From positions 62,001 to 126,000 of the forward strand of contig NZ_JABVAX010000001.1 of NCBI RefSeq assembly GCF_013404595.1: 64,000 bases of DNA. The letters run 5' to 3'. The notes under the pieces were generated by a model. It searched no databases. It was given only the letters and a program-made list of their open reading frames with translations, and was not told the origin of the DNA. Below, piece by piece: positions 8,135 through 17,181 of the stretch. This stretch comes from Jannaschia marina. GTDB taxonomy: Bacteria > Pseudomonadota > Alphaproteobacteria > Rhodobacterales > Rhodobacteraceae. The position numbers and the translations under genes were made by a program. Every line of letters starts with the position of its first letter. The stretch's first letter is position 1.

Positions 8135-9549
8135 TGTGGAGCTCTCCGATAGGGCGCGGGGGCCCGTCCCCCGCGTGGGGCGAACCGGCTGTAGCTTGGC
8201 ACCCGGCGGCCGCCCGGTTCGGACGGCGCGGGGGTGTCCTCCTCCATCGCGCCGGGCTGCACCATCCAGGCGGTGGCCCCGATGAAGAAGATCACGAAGG
8301 AGAAGATGTTGCTCCAGACGTGAACGGTGGCCAGCGTGAACGACAGGCCGAGGAAGGTGAAAACGCAGGCCCGGCGCAGCATCAGAGACGGATGCCCCGG
8401 CGCAAGGCGGAGGCGCATCAGCTTCGTGACCTGAACCGCGAAGCCGAGCGCGATCAGGAGGAACCCGGGGAATCCGTAGCGCACCGCCATCACGAGCCAG
8501 AAGTTGTCCATCGAGCCCGAGTGCATGTAGGCCGGGCGGATCCATTCGTTGAGGCCGATGCCGAAGAAGAAGGCGGAGGGGATACCGTGCTCGGCGCTGC
8601 CGAAGACGTTCATCACGCCCCATTCGAAGATGATCGAGCGCCAGTACGCGGTGTGCGCCGAGAAGGTGGCGTAGGACATGAAGACCTGGATCGGCCCGCG
8701 GTTCGACAGGATGTCGACGAGGATCCAGAGCGCAACGAATGTCGCCACGAGGATGCGCCAGCGGGCTTCGACCCGGCGGAAGAGAAGCGACCATGCGATC
8801 AGCCCGAACTGGAGTGCAAGCGCGAGCAACGCGCCGGAGGACAGGGCGAGGAAGGTCATCAGGGCGAGGATGCCCGAGAGCAGAATGTGCTTCGTGCGCG
8901 CCATCTGCCCCCAGAGACCGACCGACACGAGCGAGAAGACGACCGAGCAGAAGAGACCGTGATGGATGGGATGCGCGAAGACTGACTGCACACGCTCGAG
9001 GCCCAGTCGCTTGTCCGCATAGACGAGTTCCACGGAGGTGACGCCGGGCAACGCCCGGATCGCCTTGAGAAGCGCCGGCGCGCCGGTTTGCGTCTCCAGC
9101 AGCGCGAAGGGCACCAGCGCGAGCACGATCAGCATCAGCACGCGGCACATCGCCACGAATTGCGCCCGGCTACGGATACAGGCGCGGGCAACGACGTAGC
9201 CGCCGAGGAACTCCACGCCCACGGAAGGGGCCTGCTGCACGACCCGGTCGGGGTTGTTGAGCGCAAGCGCCGCCGTCAGCCACAGCGCATGTCCGAGAAA
9301 CAGCCAGTCGGTCGGGATGGTGCGACCGTAGCGTCCGAGAAGGAGGCTGACGAGCATCGGCACGCTCACCACGAGGAGGAGCATCCGCAGCGTCGTCAGC
9401 ACGACCGAACCGAGATGCACCGTGATCGGCAGCACGACACAGATCAGATAGAGGACGACGAGGAAGGACAGCCGGTCCTCCGTGGTCTTCGCTCCCGTCC
9501 CGTTGGATCTGGGCAGGGCCGCTGGCATATCGGTCCGGGTGGCGCTCAC
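8131..9549 (-). CDS. O-antigen ligase / polysaccharide polymerase-like membrane protein (Wzy role)
   Basis: This 472-aa polytopic protein has about ten to twelve hydrophobic segments and is likely the polymerase that joins lipid-linked repeat units at the periplasmic face. The segment with RLGLERVQSVFAHPIHHGLFC and the later large periplasmic loop (SNRGPIQVFMSYATFSAHTAYWR and AFFFGIGLNEW) follow the Wzy_C/O-antigen ligase layout, where conserved Arg and His sit in such loops. The last about 45 residues are a Pro/Arg-rich cytoplasmic tail. The start is GTG at 9549, overlapping the previous gene's stop as GTGA; the end overlaps the glycosyltransferase start as ATGA. Sequence alone cannot separate polymerase from ligase; the EPS context favours Wzy. 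Confidence 0.8.
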   Translation of the reverse strand: MSATRTDMPAALPRSNGTGAKTTEDRLSFLVVLYLICVVLPITVHLGSVVLTTLRMLLLVVSVPMLVSLLLGRYGRTIPTDWLFLGHALWLTAALALNNPDRVVQQAPSVGVEFLGGYVVARACIRSRAQFVAMCRVLMLIVLALVPFALLETQTGAPALLKAIRALPGVTSVELVYADKRLGLERVQSVFAHPIHHGLFCSVVFSLVSVGLWGQMARTKHILLSGILALMTFLALSSGALLALALQFGLIAWSLLFRRVEARWRILVATFVALWILVDILSNRGPIQVFMSYATFSAHTAYWRSIIFEWGVMNVFGSAEHGIPSAFFFGIGLNEWIRPAYMHSGSMDNFWLVMAVRYGFPGFLLIALGFAVQVTKLMRLRLAPGHPSLMLRRACVFTFLGLSFTLATVHVWSNIFSFVIFFIGATAWMVQPGAMEEDTPAPSEPGGRRVPSYSRFAPRGGRAPAPYRRAPQ

Positions 9550-11468
9550 CGGACGAAGCTCGTGTCGATGATCGAGAAGACATCGCTCAGGTCACCGGGG
9601 TCTGTGCGGACCTCGAACTCCTCGATCACCCCGTCGAAACTCAGTTTCGTTCCGAAGGGGTTGCCGAAGGAGAGGCCCCAGCTCTGCACCGGGCGGAGCG
9701 TGCCCGTGAAGGGTTTACGACCGACCGTCTCGCCGTTGATGAGAATCGAGACCATGCCCACCGGCCCGTCGTAGGCCACGATCAGTTCGAGCGGTTCGTC
9801 GTCCCTGTAGAGCCGGGTCGGCCGGGACTTGAGGATCGTGCGTCCGCCTTCCGCGCTGCGGACGTCGATCTCGAAAGCCCCCCGCCCGGTCGAGCGCAGC
9901 ATGAGAGACTGGTGCAGCCGCAGGATCTCTCCCGCGGTGCGGAAATCGCCCCTCGCCCGCAGCCGCATCCGGATCGCGAACCGCGAGGCATCGAAGAGCG
10001 GTGCCGTCATTTCCCGCGTGAGGACGAGCGGTTCGATCGTATCGCCCATGATGATCGTCGGCCCGCCGATGTCGCGTTCGAACGGTGCGGAGCCAGCGCC
10101 GCCATCGGAGAGAATGGCACCCTGCGCGGGATCGAGGCGGATGACACCGCGCATGTCCCGTGCGCCCGGGTCAGGCAGTGCGGCCGGTGCCCCCTTGTCG
10201 AGTTCCGCCGAAATGGCCACGAGGCGCGGCGCGCCGATCTCCCGTCCGTCGAGCAATCCGCCCGGCCGGGCGGCGAAGTCGGCCAGCATCGCCGGCGTCT
10301 CCGGTGATACGCCGAAGAACACCTGATCGTAGTGATCCCTCTGGCCGGGAATGCGATCCTGTACGATCTGGTTGCCCACCATCGTCCAGCTGCCGTCCCA
10401 GCCGGGTTCGGGAAGACCGTGCACGACGTTTCCGAGGATCAGGACGTCGCGCGACACCGAAGCGACGTTGATCCGCGGCGTCCAGAGGTTGCGATTGTCG
10501 TAGGGGCCGTCGGAACTCGCGTTGCGCGCCACCGTGTTGCGCCGGATCGTCAGGCCCAGCGTCGCGCCGACGGTGATCCCGTGCAGATGCGCGTTCAGGA
10601 TGACGTTCTCCTCGATGACAACGTCGCGGTAGAACATGTCTTCGCCCGCCTGATGGGTATCGATCAGCTCATTGCGCATGAAGATCGACTGCGTGAAGGA
10701 GCCCGTGCCGGAATTCAGCACGTTGCGACGGATCGTGATTCCGGTGCTCGGCCGCTCCGTCCCGCGGGTCCAGAACTGGATCATGTCGGGGTGATCGCCG
10801 GCTCCTTCCACGCGGTCGAAGTCACGGATTTCGTTGTCCTCGATCAGCACGTCGCCGACCTCGGCGAAATTCATGCCGTCGACACGCATCCCGTGCAGCA
10901 GGTTGCGCGCCACCGTCAGCCGCTCGACCCCGCTCGCGACGAGACCACGCGCGAAACCGCTGAACTCGCTGTCGAGGATCTCGATGTCGGTGCCGTCGGT
11001 CACACTCAGGCCGAACCCCCAGGGGCGGGGTACGCCGGTGTCGTCAGGTCGCCGCGCGCCGAGAAACCGAAGGCGACGCAGGGTCACGTCCTGCGCATCC
11101 TCGACGCGGGCAAAGCGGCGGTCGACTTCTGTGCCGCCCGGCAGATGGAAGGCGAGACCATCGAGGACGACATGGTCCGCCCCCCGCAGGATCAGCCCGG
11201 GGAAGACCGGTGGGTTCTCCGCATCCGCGGCACGAAGGGTCACGGGGCGCGCGATCGCTCCGCCTCGCGTCAGATGCAGGCGCGGATAGCGTCCCGGGCG
11301 CAGGGCCAGCGTATCGCCCGGTTGCAACGTCTCGAGCGCGGTCTCGAGCGTCGCCGGGTCCGCCCATGTCGTCTCGGCGGTGGCGGGTGATGCGTCCCAG
11401 AGCGCGGCCGACAGCGCAAGGGCCATCACCGCCGCGAGGGGGGCGCGGAAGATCGTTTGCATGCGCAT
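9546..11468 (-). CDS. Secreted right-handed beta-helix protein with LamG-like C-terminal domain
   Basis: This 640-aa exported protein has a Sec signal peptide (about residues 1-30, ending in ASPATAE). The start at 11468 is supported by GGAG six bases upstream. Residues about 35-400 form a parallel beta-helix: TLRPGRYP-like opening (GDTLALRPGRYPRLHLTRGG), then repeated NxI/V rungs (VERLTVARNLLHGM, DVLIEDNEIRDF, ITIRRNVLNSG, VVIEENVILNAH). A LamG/concanavalin-like domain occupies roughly 500-640. The layout resembles PL6-type lyases and mannuronan epimerase-like proteins. It heads an overlapping operon with the Wzy-like and GT2 genes, so cleavage, epimerisation or binding of the exported polysaccharide is likely. 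I cannot assign catalytic residues. Confidence 0.75.
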   Translation of the reverse strand: MRMQTIFRAPLAAVMALALSAALWDASPATAETTWADPATLETALETLQPGDTLALRPGRYPRLHLTRGGAIARPVTLRAADAENPPVFPGLILRGADHVVLDGLAFHLPGGTEVDRRFARVEDAQDVTLRRLRFLGARRPDDTGVPRPWGFGLSVTDGTDIEILDSEFSGFARGLVASGVERLTVARNLLHGMRVDGMNFAEVGDVLIEDNEIRDFDRVEGAGDHPDMIQFWTRGTERPSTGITIRRNVLNSGTGSFTQSIFMRNELIDTHQAGEDMFYRDVVIEENVILNAHLHGITVGATLGLTIRRNTVARNASSDGPYDNRNLWTPRINVASVSRDVLILGNVVHGLPEPGWDGSWTMVGNQIVQDRIPGQRDHYDQVFFGVSPETPAMLADFAARPGGLLDGREIGAPRLVAISAELDKGAPAALPDPGARDMRGVIRLDPAQGAILSDGGAGSAPFERDIGGPTIIMGDTIEPLVLTREMTAPLFDASRFAIRMRLRARGDFRTAGEILRLHQSLMLRSTGRGAFEIDVRSAEGGRTILKSRPTRLYRDDEPLELIVAYDGPVGMVSILINGETVGRKPFTGTLRPVQSWGLSFGNPFGTKLSFDGVIEEFEVRTDPGDLSDVFSIIDTSFVR

Positions 11469-11609
11469 CGCCTGCTCCGGTCCGGCCGTAGCCGATCTGC
11501 TCCTTGCCCCTCTGACGGGGGCGTTTCCCGCGACGCTAGCGCGTCGACGGAGTTTCGCAGAACGAATAAATTGCACAAACGGCAACAGTTTGGCCCGATT
11601 GTGTCCCGC
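11469..11609. promoter_or_regulatory. Intergenic region ahead of the beta-helix operon
   Basis: These 141 bp lie between the flippase gene (ending at 11610) and the start of the beta-helix operon, both on the minus strand. They hold a short perfect dyad at 11531-11546 (arms CGACGC and GCGTCG around TAGC) and a less GC-rich stretch around 11555-11590 that could carry a promoter. A promoter for the downstream operon is plausible but no clear boxes are visible. Confidence 0.3.
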
Positions 11610-12968
11610 TTACGTCGCTCCGGCGTGGCCGAACCGGGCGCCGACCTGCCACCAGACAAGCATCCCGAGCGCCAACAGGGCCACGACAAGCAGCATCGGG
11701 ATACCGACTACCGCAAGGACGGTACAACCGAAGCCCACCGCCCCGAGGATCAGCGGCCCGAGCGGCCAGCGCACCCCGGCCCGCACCGTCACGAGAAGGG
11801 CGGAGATGCCGAGACCCAGGGCCTCGCCCGCCGCCCCGAGCCAGACGAGCGCCAGAAGGTCCGCACCGTCCAGAAGCACCCAGATCCCGAGGCCGAGCGC
11901 GGCGACGCGCGGCAGGTTCGACAGGATCGCGTTCGCCGTCATCCCCTGCGACAGCGCCACGACGTTGGTCCCGGTCTTCGCGACGCGCAGTCCCTGCACT
12001 ACGGCCATCGGCCCGAGAAGCGGCGCAAGCCCCGCATAGCCCGTCGCGGCAAGCCAGGGCGCGGCGAGCCATCCGCCGACGGTGCCCGCGAGTGCCAGCG
12101 CGAGGCCGACGGCGAGACAGAGCGTCAGCGTCCGTGCGGCCGGGCGTTCGAGGTCCGCCGCCGGAAGCCTCGATAGGCGCGGTAAGGCCGCGGTCTGGAT
12201 CGTGTTCGCCATCACGAGCGCCGGCGTCAGGGTCAGCGTGACCGCGAGCGCGAAGACCCCGAGCGGCGCGAGGCCGAGGATCCGGCCGACCGCCATCTTG
12301 TCGACCTGGAACACGGTGAAGAGGACGAGCGCGTTGAGCAGGATCGGCCAGCCGAACCGCAGGGTCCGCGCCCAGAGCGCCCGGTCGACGACGGGCCGCC
12401 AGCGCCGCTCGGCCACGACATGCGAGAGGGCCGTGCTCAGCGCAGCATGGAGGAGAAGGGCCGCGAGCATCACGCGCCAGTCCCCGAGCCAGAGCGCGAG
12501 CGGCCAGATCGCGAGGAAGGAGGCCAGCGCAGGCACCGTGTTCGTCATCACGAGCGGGCCGAAGCGATCGTCGCGGTTGAAGCGGTGGATGTCGAAGTGC
12601 CGGAGTGCGTTGAGCAGCGGCACGAGCGCAAGGAGACGGTAGGCCCAGGCCACTTCGGGGATGGTGAAGAAGGCCGCGATCGGGTCCGCGAGCGCCAGGA
12701 GCACCGCCGAGGCCAGCACACCACGCAGAAGCTGAAATCCCGTCAGGGCGTCCTGCAGACGGGGGTCGTCCCCGTCGCGGGCCTGCACGATCTGCTGTTG
12801 CAGGCCGAAGGACGACGCCATCTCCACCGCCGCCATGGCCAGCGCGAAGGTCGCCGCGATACCGTAGTCCGCGACCGGGATCAGCGCCGCGACCGCCAGG
12901 TTGCGCGCGAACAGAAGGCCCGACGCGGCCATGTTGCCGGACAGCAAGAGAAGGGCGGCGCGCAACAT
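11610..12968 (-). CDS. Polysaccharide flippase (Wzx, MOP superfamily)
   Basis: This 452-aa membrane protein has about twelve hydrophobic helices and the usual start of the polysaccharide_synt family (FARNLAVAALIPVADYGIAATFALAMA). A conserved basic/polar loop follows (GFQLLRGV, HFDIHRFNRDDRF). It should move undecaprenyl-linked repeat units across the inner membrane. The second half, beginning around VFQVDKMAVGRILG, mirrors the first, as expected for MOP transporters. The start ATG at 12968 gives MLRAALLLLSG. It is divergent from the FrhB-like gene (about 13078), with about 110 bp between. Its operon partners on the same strand are the beta-helix, Wzy-like and GT2 genes. Confidence 0.88.
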   Translation of the reverse strand: MLRAALLLLSGNMAASGLLFARNLAVAALIPVADYGIAATFALAMAAVEMASSFGLQQQIVQARDGDDPRLQDALTGFQLLRGVLASAVLLALADPIAAFFTIPEVAWAYRLLALVPLLNALRHFDIHRFNRDDRFGPLVMTNTVPALASFLAIWPLALWLGDWRVMLAALLLHAALSTALSHVVAERRWRPVVDRALWARTLRFGWPILLNALVLFTVFQVDKMAVGRILGLAPLGVFALAVTLTLTPALVMANTIQTAALPRLSRLPAADLERPAARTLTLCLAVGLALALAGTVGGWLAAPWLAATGYAGLAPLLGPMAVVQGLRVAKTGTNVVALSQGMTANAILSNLPRVAALGLGIWVLLDGADLLALVWLGAAGEALGLGISALLVTVRAGVRWPLGPLILGAVGFGCTVLAVVGIPMLLVVALLALGMLVWWQVGARFGHAGAT

Positions 12969-13077
12969 TCCGGTGGCTCCGAGGGGCGAAAAACCTTGCG
13001 CGGTTTTGCGGCTCTTGCAATGTTGCGGTCAAGCCGCAGGCCCAAAAGAAGGCACAACGCGGCGGGCAGAGCAGACG

Positions 13078-14322
13078 TTGAAGACAATCAGACCCCCCCT
13101 TTCGGGCGATGCCGCCGGCACGTCCGACCTGCTGAAGCGCGTATCGCGCGGTGACCTCTGCACGGGCTGCGGCGGCTGCGCGGGGCTTTTCCCGGATGCG
13201 ATCGCGATGCGGAGGAGCACGGCCGGCTTTCCGCGGCCGGTACAGGTCGGCCCCCTGCCGGTCGGGGCGGAGGCGACGATCGCGGCGACCTGTCCGGGGC
13301 TGTCGCTCACCGTCGAGGCCGCCGGCCGCACCGACGATCCGATGTGGGGGCCGTACCGCAGGGCCTGGACGGGCTGGTCCGCCGATGCCGATCAGAGGTT
13401 CCGCGGTGCTTCGGGCGGGGCGTTGACGGGCGTGCTGACCCACCTTCTGCGCAGCGGCGTGGTGCAGGCGATCGTCCAGAACGCCGCCGATCCCGCCGAC
13501 CCGATGGCGAACCGTACCGTCGTGACGGACGATCCGGCATGCTTTCCGGTGACGGCCGGTTCGCGCTATGCGCCCTCGTCTCCGCTGGAGGCGTTGCCTG
13601 ACATTCTGGCCGACGGACGGCGCATGGCCTTCGTCGGCAAGCCCTGCGATGCGGCCGCGCTGGCCGCGATCCGCGCGCGTGACCCGAAGGTGGCACGGGC
13701 GATCCCCGTGATCCTGTCGTTCTTCTGTGGCGGGGTGCCTTCCGCGCAGGGCGGCGCGGCGCTTCTTGCGGCGCTCGGCGTGTCGTCCGACGATCTTGCC
13801 CGCTTCCGCTATCGCGGCAACGGCTGGCCCGGGCGCGCGACGGCGACGCTGACCGACGGCTCCGAGCGCTCGATGAGCTACCGCGACAGCTGGGGACAGG
13901 TTCTGTCGCGGCACGTCCAGCACCGTTGCAAGATCTGCGCCGACGGAACCGGCATGGCGGCCGATATCGTCTGTGCCGACGCTTGGGAGGTGGACGACGC
14001 AGGCTATCCCCTCTTCGAGGAGGAAGCCGGTCGCAGCCTTGTTCTCGCGCGGACGGTCCTGGGCGAACAGATCGCACGCGGCGCTGAGAGGGCGGGGCGT
14101 ATCTACCTCGAGACGTTCGACATGGCGCAACTGATGCGTATCCAGCCCGGGCAGCGCGACCGCCGCCGGGGCCTGCGCGCGCGGCTTCTTGCGCTGCGTC
14201 TGCTCGGGCGTCCGGTCCCCGCGTATCGGGGCCTGAACCTGCGGGCGGTCGGGCGGCAGAACGGACCCGTCCGCAACATCCGCAACTTCATGGGCACGCT
14301 GAAACGGGCCCTGCGCCGATGA
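13078..14322 (+). CDS. FrhB-like (coenzyme F420 hydrogenase/dehydrogenase beta-type) flavo-Fe/S protein of polysaccharide loci
   Basis: About 414 aa if translation starts at TTG 13078; no in-frame ATG lies close, so the start is uncertain. The N-terminus has a ferredoxin-like motif DLCTGCGGCAGLFPDAI in which the fourth Cys of the usual CxxCxxCxxxCP is replaced by Phe. FrhB_FdhB N and C domains follow: FRGASGGALTGVLTHLL (flavin region), KPCDAAAL, SFFCGGVPS, and the C-terminal HRCKICADGTGMAADI. Such proteins pair with polysaccharide pyruvyl transferases, and here the ATG of that gene overlaps the stop by ATGA. The reaction in EPS synthesis is not established; a redox step on a glycan or cofactor is inference. 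Confidence 0.8.
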   Translation: MKTIRPPLSGDAAGTSDLLKRVSRGDLCTGCGGCAGLFPDAIAMRRSTAGFPRPVQVGPLPVGAEATIAATCPGLSLTVEAAGRTDDPMWGPYRRAWTGWSADADQRFRGASGGALTGVLTHLLRSGVVQAIVQNAADPADPMANRTVVTDDPACFPVTAGSRYAPSSPLEALPDILADGRRMAFVGKPCDAAALAAIRARDPKVARAIPVILSFFCGGVPSAQGGAALLAALGVSSDDLARFRYRGNGWPGRATATLTDGSERSMSYRDSWGQVLSRHVQHRCKICADGTGMAADIVCADAWEVDDAGYPLFEEEAGRSLVLARTVLGEQIARGAERAGRIYLETFDMAQLMRIQPGQRDRRRGLRARLLALRLLGRPVPAYRGLNLRAVGRQNGPVRNIRNFMGTLKRALRR

Positions 14323-15482
14323 GCCGCCCGCTCAGGACGCTTCTGCTTCTGCACTCCACCCGGTCACACAACCTCGGCGTGGGGGCGCTCAGCGTGGCGC
14401 AGGTCGCGATCCTGCGGGATGTGGCGGCGGCGCTTGGCCGGCGGCTCGAGATCACGCTGGCCGATTACCCGGATTCGCGGGAACCCTACATCACCGGGGA
14501 CGACATCCGCATCGTCCCGCTTTCGGGCAAGTGGATCAAGTCGCGCGCGGGTTATTGGGCGGAGCTGAAGAAGACCGACGTGGTCGTCGACATCGGCGGA
14601 GGCGACAGTTTCGCGGACATCTACGGCACGCGCCGACTGCGGCTGATGTTCGCGCTCAAGGCGCTCGCCCATCTGGCGCGCAAGCCCTATGTCTTCGCGC
14701 CGCAGACGGTCGGCCCCTTCACACGCCGGTCGTCCCGCATCGGCGCGCGGATGCACCTGAACCGCTGCGCGCTGGTCGCGGTGCGGGATGCGCCGTCGCG
14801 CGATCACATGCACGACCTCGGCGTCCGGGAGGAGCCGATCCTTGCGTCAGACGTCGCGCTCAGGATGCCGGCCGATCCGGCCCCCGATCTCGGGTCTGGC
14901 CTAAAGGTTGGCCTGAACGTCTCGGGTCTGCTGATGGCCGGCGGCTATACGGGCCGCAACGAGTTCGGGATCGAGCTCGACTATCCGGCGCTCATCGACG
15001 CGCTCATCGCCTATTTCCGGGGGCAGGGGGCAGAGGTTCACCTGATCCCCCATGTGATCGTGCCCGAGGGACCGATGACGGGAGAGGACGATTATCGTGC
15101 CTGCGCCGCGCTGGCGGAGGCACACCCAGGCACGGTGCTCGCCCCGGCCTTCGCCTCGCCGCCGGAGGCCAAGGGATATATTTCGGCGATGGATTTTTTC
15201 ATGGGTGCGCGGATGCACGCCTGCATCGCGGCCTTCTCGACCGGCGTGCCGGTGGTGCCGATGGCCTACAGCCGGAAGTTCGCGGGCCTCTTCGGGTCGC
15301 TCGGCTACGAGCGAACGGTCGATTGCCGCCGGCAGGACGCCGATACGATCCTCGCGGCGGCGGCGTCCGCCTGGGAGGGCCGGGCCGAAGTCGCGCGCGA
15401 AATGGCCTCCGCGCTCGACCGGGGGCGGATGCGCCTGCGCCGCTACGAGGACGCGCTGCGCGGCGTGCTGGCGCGGACATGA
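14319..15482 (+). CDS. Polysaccharide pyruvyl transferase family protein
   Basis: This 387-aa protein belongs to the PS_pyruv_trans family (CsaB/ExoV/WcaK-like, GT-B-like fold) that adds ketal pyruvate from phosphoenolpyruvate to sugars. Seen are the N-terminal LLLHSTRSHNLGVGALSVAQ (family N-G pattern), VVDIGGGDSFADIYG, YVFAPQTVGPF, ALVAVRDAPSRDHMHDLG, and the C-terminal FFMGARMHACIAAFSTGVPVV with the conserved R-H pair. The ATG overlaps the FrhB-like stop (ATGA), and its own stop overlaps the next glycosyltransferase start (ATGA). This makes a translationally coupled three-gene cassette. The likely outcome is negatively charged pyruvylated sugars in the exopolysaccharide. Confidence 0.87.
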   Translation: MSRPLRTLLLLHSTRSHNLGVGALSVAQVAILRDVAAALGRRLEITLADYPDSREPYITGDDIRIVPLSGKWIKSRAGYWAELKKTDVVVDIGGGDSFADIYGTRRLRLMFALKALAHLARKPYVFAPQTVGPFTRRSSRIGARMHLNRCALVAVRDAPSRDHMHDLGVREEPILASDVALRMPADPAPDLGSGLKVGLNVSGLLMAGGYTGRNEFGIELDYPALIDALIAYFRGQGAEVHLIPHVIVPEGPMTGEDDYRACAALAEAHPGTVLAPAFASPPEAKGYISAMDFFMGARMHACIAAFSTGVPVVPMAYSRKFAGLFGSLGYERTVDCRRQDADTILAAAASAWEGRAEVAREMASALDRGRMRLRRYEDALRGVLART

Positions 15483-16297
15483 GCGCGCGTGCCGTCGTCA
15501 TCATCCCGCACAAGGACGATCAGCTCCGTCTTGCTCGCTGCCTCGCCGCGCTCGAGGTGCCCGAGGGCGTCGAGGTCGTCGTGGTGGACAACGGCTCCCG
15601 CGATCCGGTCGAGACGGGTACGGCCCGGCTTCTGCGCGAGCCCGAGGCCGGGGCCGCCGCCGCCCGCAATCGCGGCGTGGCCGAGACCGACGCGCCGCTT
15701 CTCTTCTTCATCGATTCCGACTGCCTGCCCGCCCCCGACTGGGTGCGCGTGGCGCTGACCTGCGGCGACGGGCCGGTCGGGGGCACGGTCGAGGTCTTCC
15801 ACGAGACGCCACGTCCGCTCTCGGGCGCACAGGCTTTCGAAGCCGTCTTCGCCTTCGACAACGAGGCCTATATCAAACGCGACGGTTTCTCGGGGACGGG
15901 CAACCTCGTCGTCTCGCGGGCGATCTTCGAGGCGGTGGGCCCCTTCCGGGGCGGCATGTCGGAGGACAAGGACTGGGGCCACCGCGCGGCGCAGGCCGGT
16001 CACCCGGTCAGCTTCCGGGGCGATCTGCGGGTCGGGCATCCGTCGCGCAACGACTGGCCGGCGCTTGCCCGCAAGTGGCAACGCCTGGTCGAGGAGGCGC
16101 GACTGCTCCATGCGGCGCACGGCAAGAGCCGCGCCCGCTGGATCCTGCGCGCGCTCGCCATGCCGCTCTCGGCGGTCGTACACACGCCGAGGGTGCTGTG
16201 CGCCGATCTTTCCGCCGGGGAGAAGCTGCGCGCCGTGGCGACGCTCTTCCGGCTCAGGACGGCGCGGATGGTCTGGATGCTGCGTCAGCTGCCGTAG
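15479..16297 (+). CDS. Family 2 glycosyltransferase
   Basis: This 272-aa GT-A enzyme starts at ATG 15479, overlapping the preceding stop. Motifs are AVVIIPHKDDQLRLARCLAA, VVVVDNGSRD, the DxD-like FFIDSDCLPAPDW near residue 80, GTGNLVVSRAIFEAVGPF and the acceptor-side MSEDKDWGHRA. The C-terminal part has a basic, partly hydrophobic segment that may associate with the membrane. It closes the pyruvyl-transferase cassette, so it may transfer the sugar that becomes modified. Its last 13 bases overlap the 3' end of the convergent kinase-like gene (16285), leaving no space for a terminator on either strand. Confidence 0.87.
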   Translation: MSARAVVIIPHKDDQLRLARCLAALEVPEGVEVVVVDNGSRDPVETGTARLLREPEAGAAAARNRGVAETDAPLLFFIDSDCLPAPDWVRVALTCGDGPVGGTVEVFHETPRPLSGAQAFEAVFAFDNEAYIKRDGFSGTGNLVVSRAIFEAVGPFRGGMSEDKDWGHRAAQAGHPVSFRGDLRVGHPSRNDWPALARKWQRLVEEARLLHAAHGKSRARWILRALAMPLSAVVHTPRVLCADLSAGEKLRAVATLFRLRTARMVWMLRQLP

Positions 16298-17163
16298 CTG
16301 TCGTACCCGTAGCCATAGCCGTACCGCTGCGCCTCGCCCGGGTGGCTACACTTGTTGAGCACGACGCCCAGCACACTCGTCTGCGCGGCCAGTTCCTTCT
16401 CGCAGGTATCGACCTGGCCCAGCGTGCTCTGCTCGGCGGCGGCGATCATCAGCGCGCAATCCGCATTCGGAAGGAAGGCGATCGCATCGTCGCTGATCAT
16501 CACCGGCGGCAGGTCGAAGAGGATGACGTCGGGCGCATAGATCTCCTCGATCCGCGTCAGCATCCGGTCCATCCGCCGCCCCTGCAGAAGCTCGGCCGGG
16601 TCGTGCACCGGCGTAGCCGTCGTGGCGAAGGCGAGGTTGTCGGCGACGCGCAGCATCTGCGTCCCGGCTTCGGCCTTCCCGCGGATGACCGAGGTGACCT
16701 CGTGGCCCGCGTCGCAGCCCAGAAGCGTCGCCAGCATCGGGCGGCGCAGGTCGAGGTCGATGACGATGGTCCGGATGTCGGGTTGCCGGGCCAGCGAGAA
16801 GGCAAGGTTCATCGTCACCGTCGACTTGCCACAGCCCGGACCGGGCGACGTGACGGCGAGGCGCGACCAGCCCTGCGCCGACATCTGCTGCAGCGCGCGG
16901 GTTCGCAGCACGTCGAAGGGCGCGCTCTTCGCGCCGCTCTCGCGCGTGACGATACGGTGCCGGGTCAGCGCCGCCGCATCCGGCGTGAAGTGCTCCAGCG
17001 CATCCCACGGATCCTTCGGGGTCGTTTCGGGGGTAGTGTTCGGCTCGTCGACCGGGGGCGCTTCGGACGAAGCCGCGGGAGGATCCGTCATCTCGGCCTG
17101 CCCGGCGAGCAGGGCTTCGCGCGCGGTGCGGGCGCGGGCGATCGCGGCTTGCAGTCTGTCCAT
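16285..17163 (-). CDS. BY-kinase-like ATPase (CpsD/CapB family) with a Tyr-rich tail
   Basis: This 292-aa cytoplasmic P-loop protein is the stand-alone form of the bacterial tyrosine kinases that control Wzz-dependent chain length. It has Walker A TSPGPGCGKST (about 105-115), Walker A' TIVIDLDLRRP (132-142, the BY-kinase DxDxR) and Walker B VILFDLPPV. The C-terminus ends YGYGYGYDSYGS, five tyrosines in twelve residues, matching the autophosphorylated tail of this group. Residues 1-60 are an acidic, Pro/Thr-rich linker. It lies 18 bp behind the Wzz-like gene in the same operon, which supplies the membrane activator part. Proteobacterial BY-kinases are usually fused to Wzz; here the two are separate. 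Confidence 0.88.
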   Translation of the reverse strand: MDRLQAAIARARTAREALLAGQAEMTDPPAASSEAPPVDEPNTTPETTPKDPWDALEHFTPDAAALTRHRIVTRESGAKSAPFDVLRTRALQQMSAQGWSRLAVTSPGPGCGKSTVTMNLAFSLARQPDIRTIVIDLDLRRPMLATLLGCDAGHEVTSVIRGKAEAGTQMLRVADNLAFATTATPVHDPAELLQGRRMDRMLTRIEEIYAPDVILFDLPPVMISDDAIAFLPNADCALMIAAAEQSTLGQVDTCEKELAAQTSVLGVVLNKCSHPGEAQRYGYGYGYDSYGS

Positions 17164-17181
17164 GTCGCGTCCTTTCGCGGC

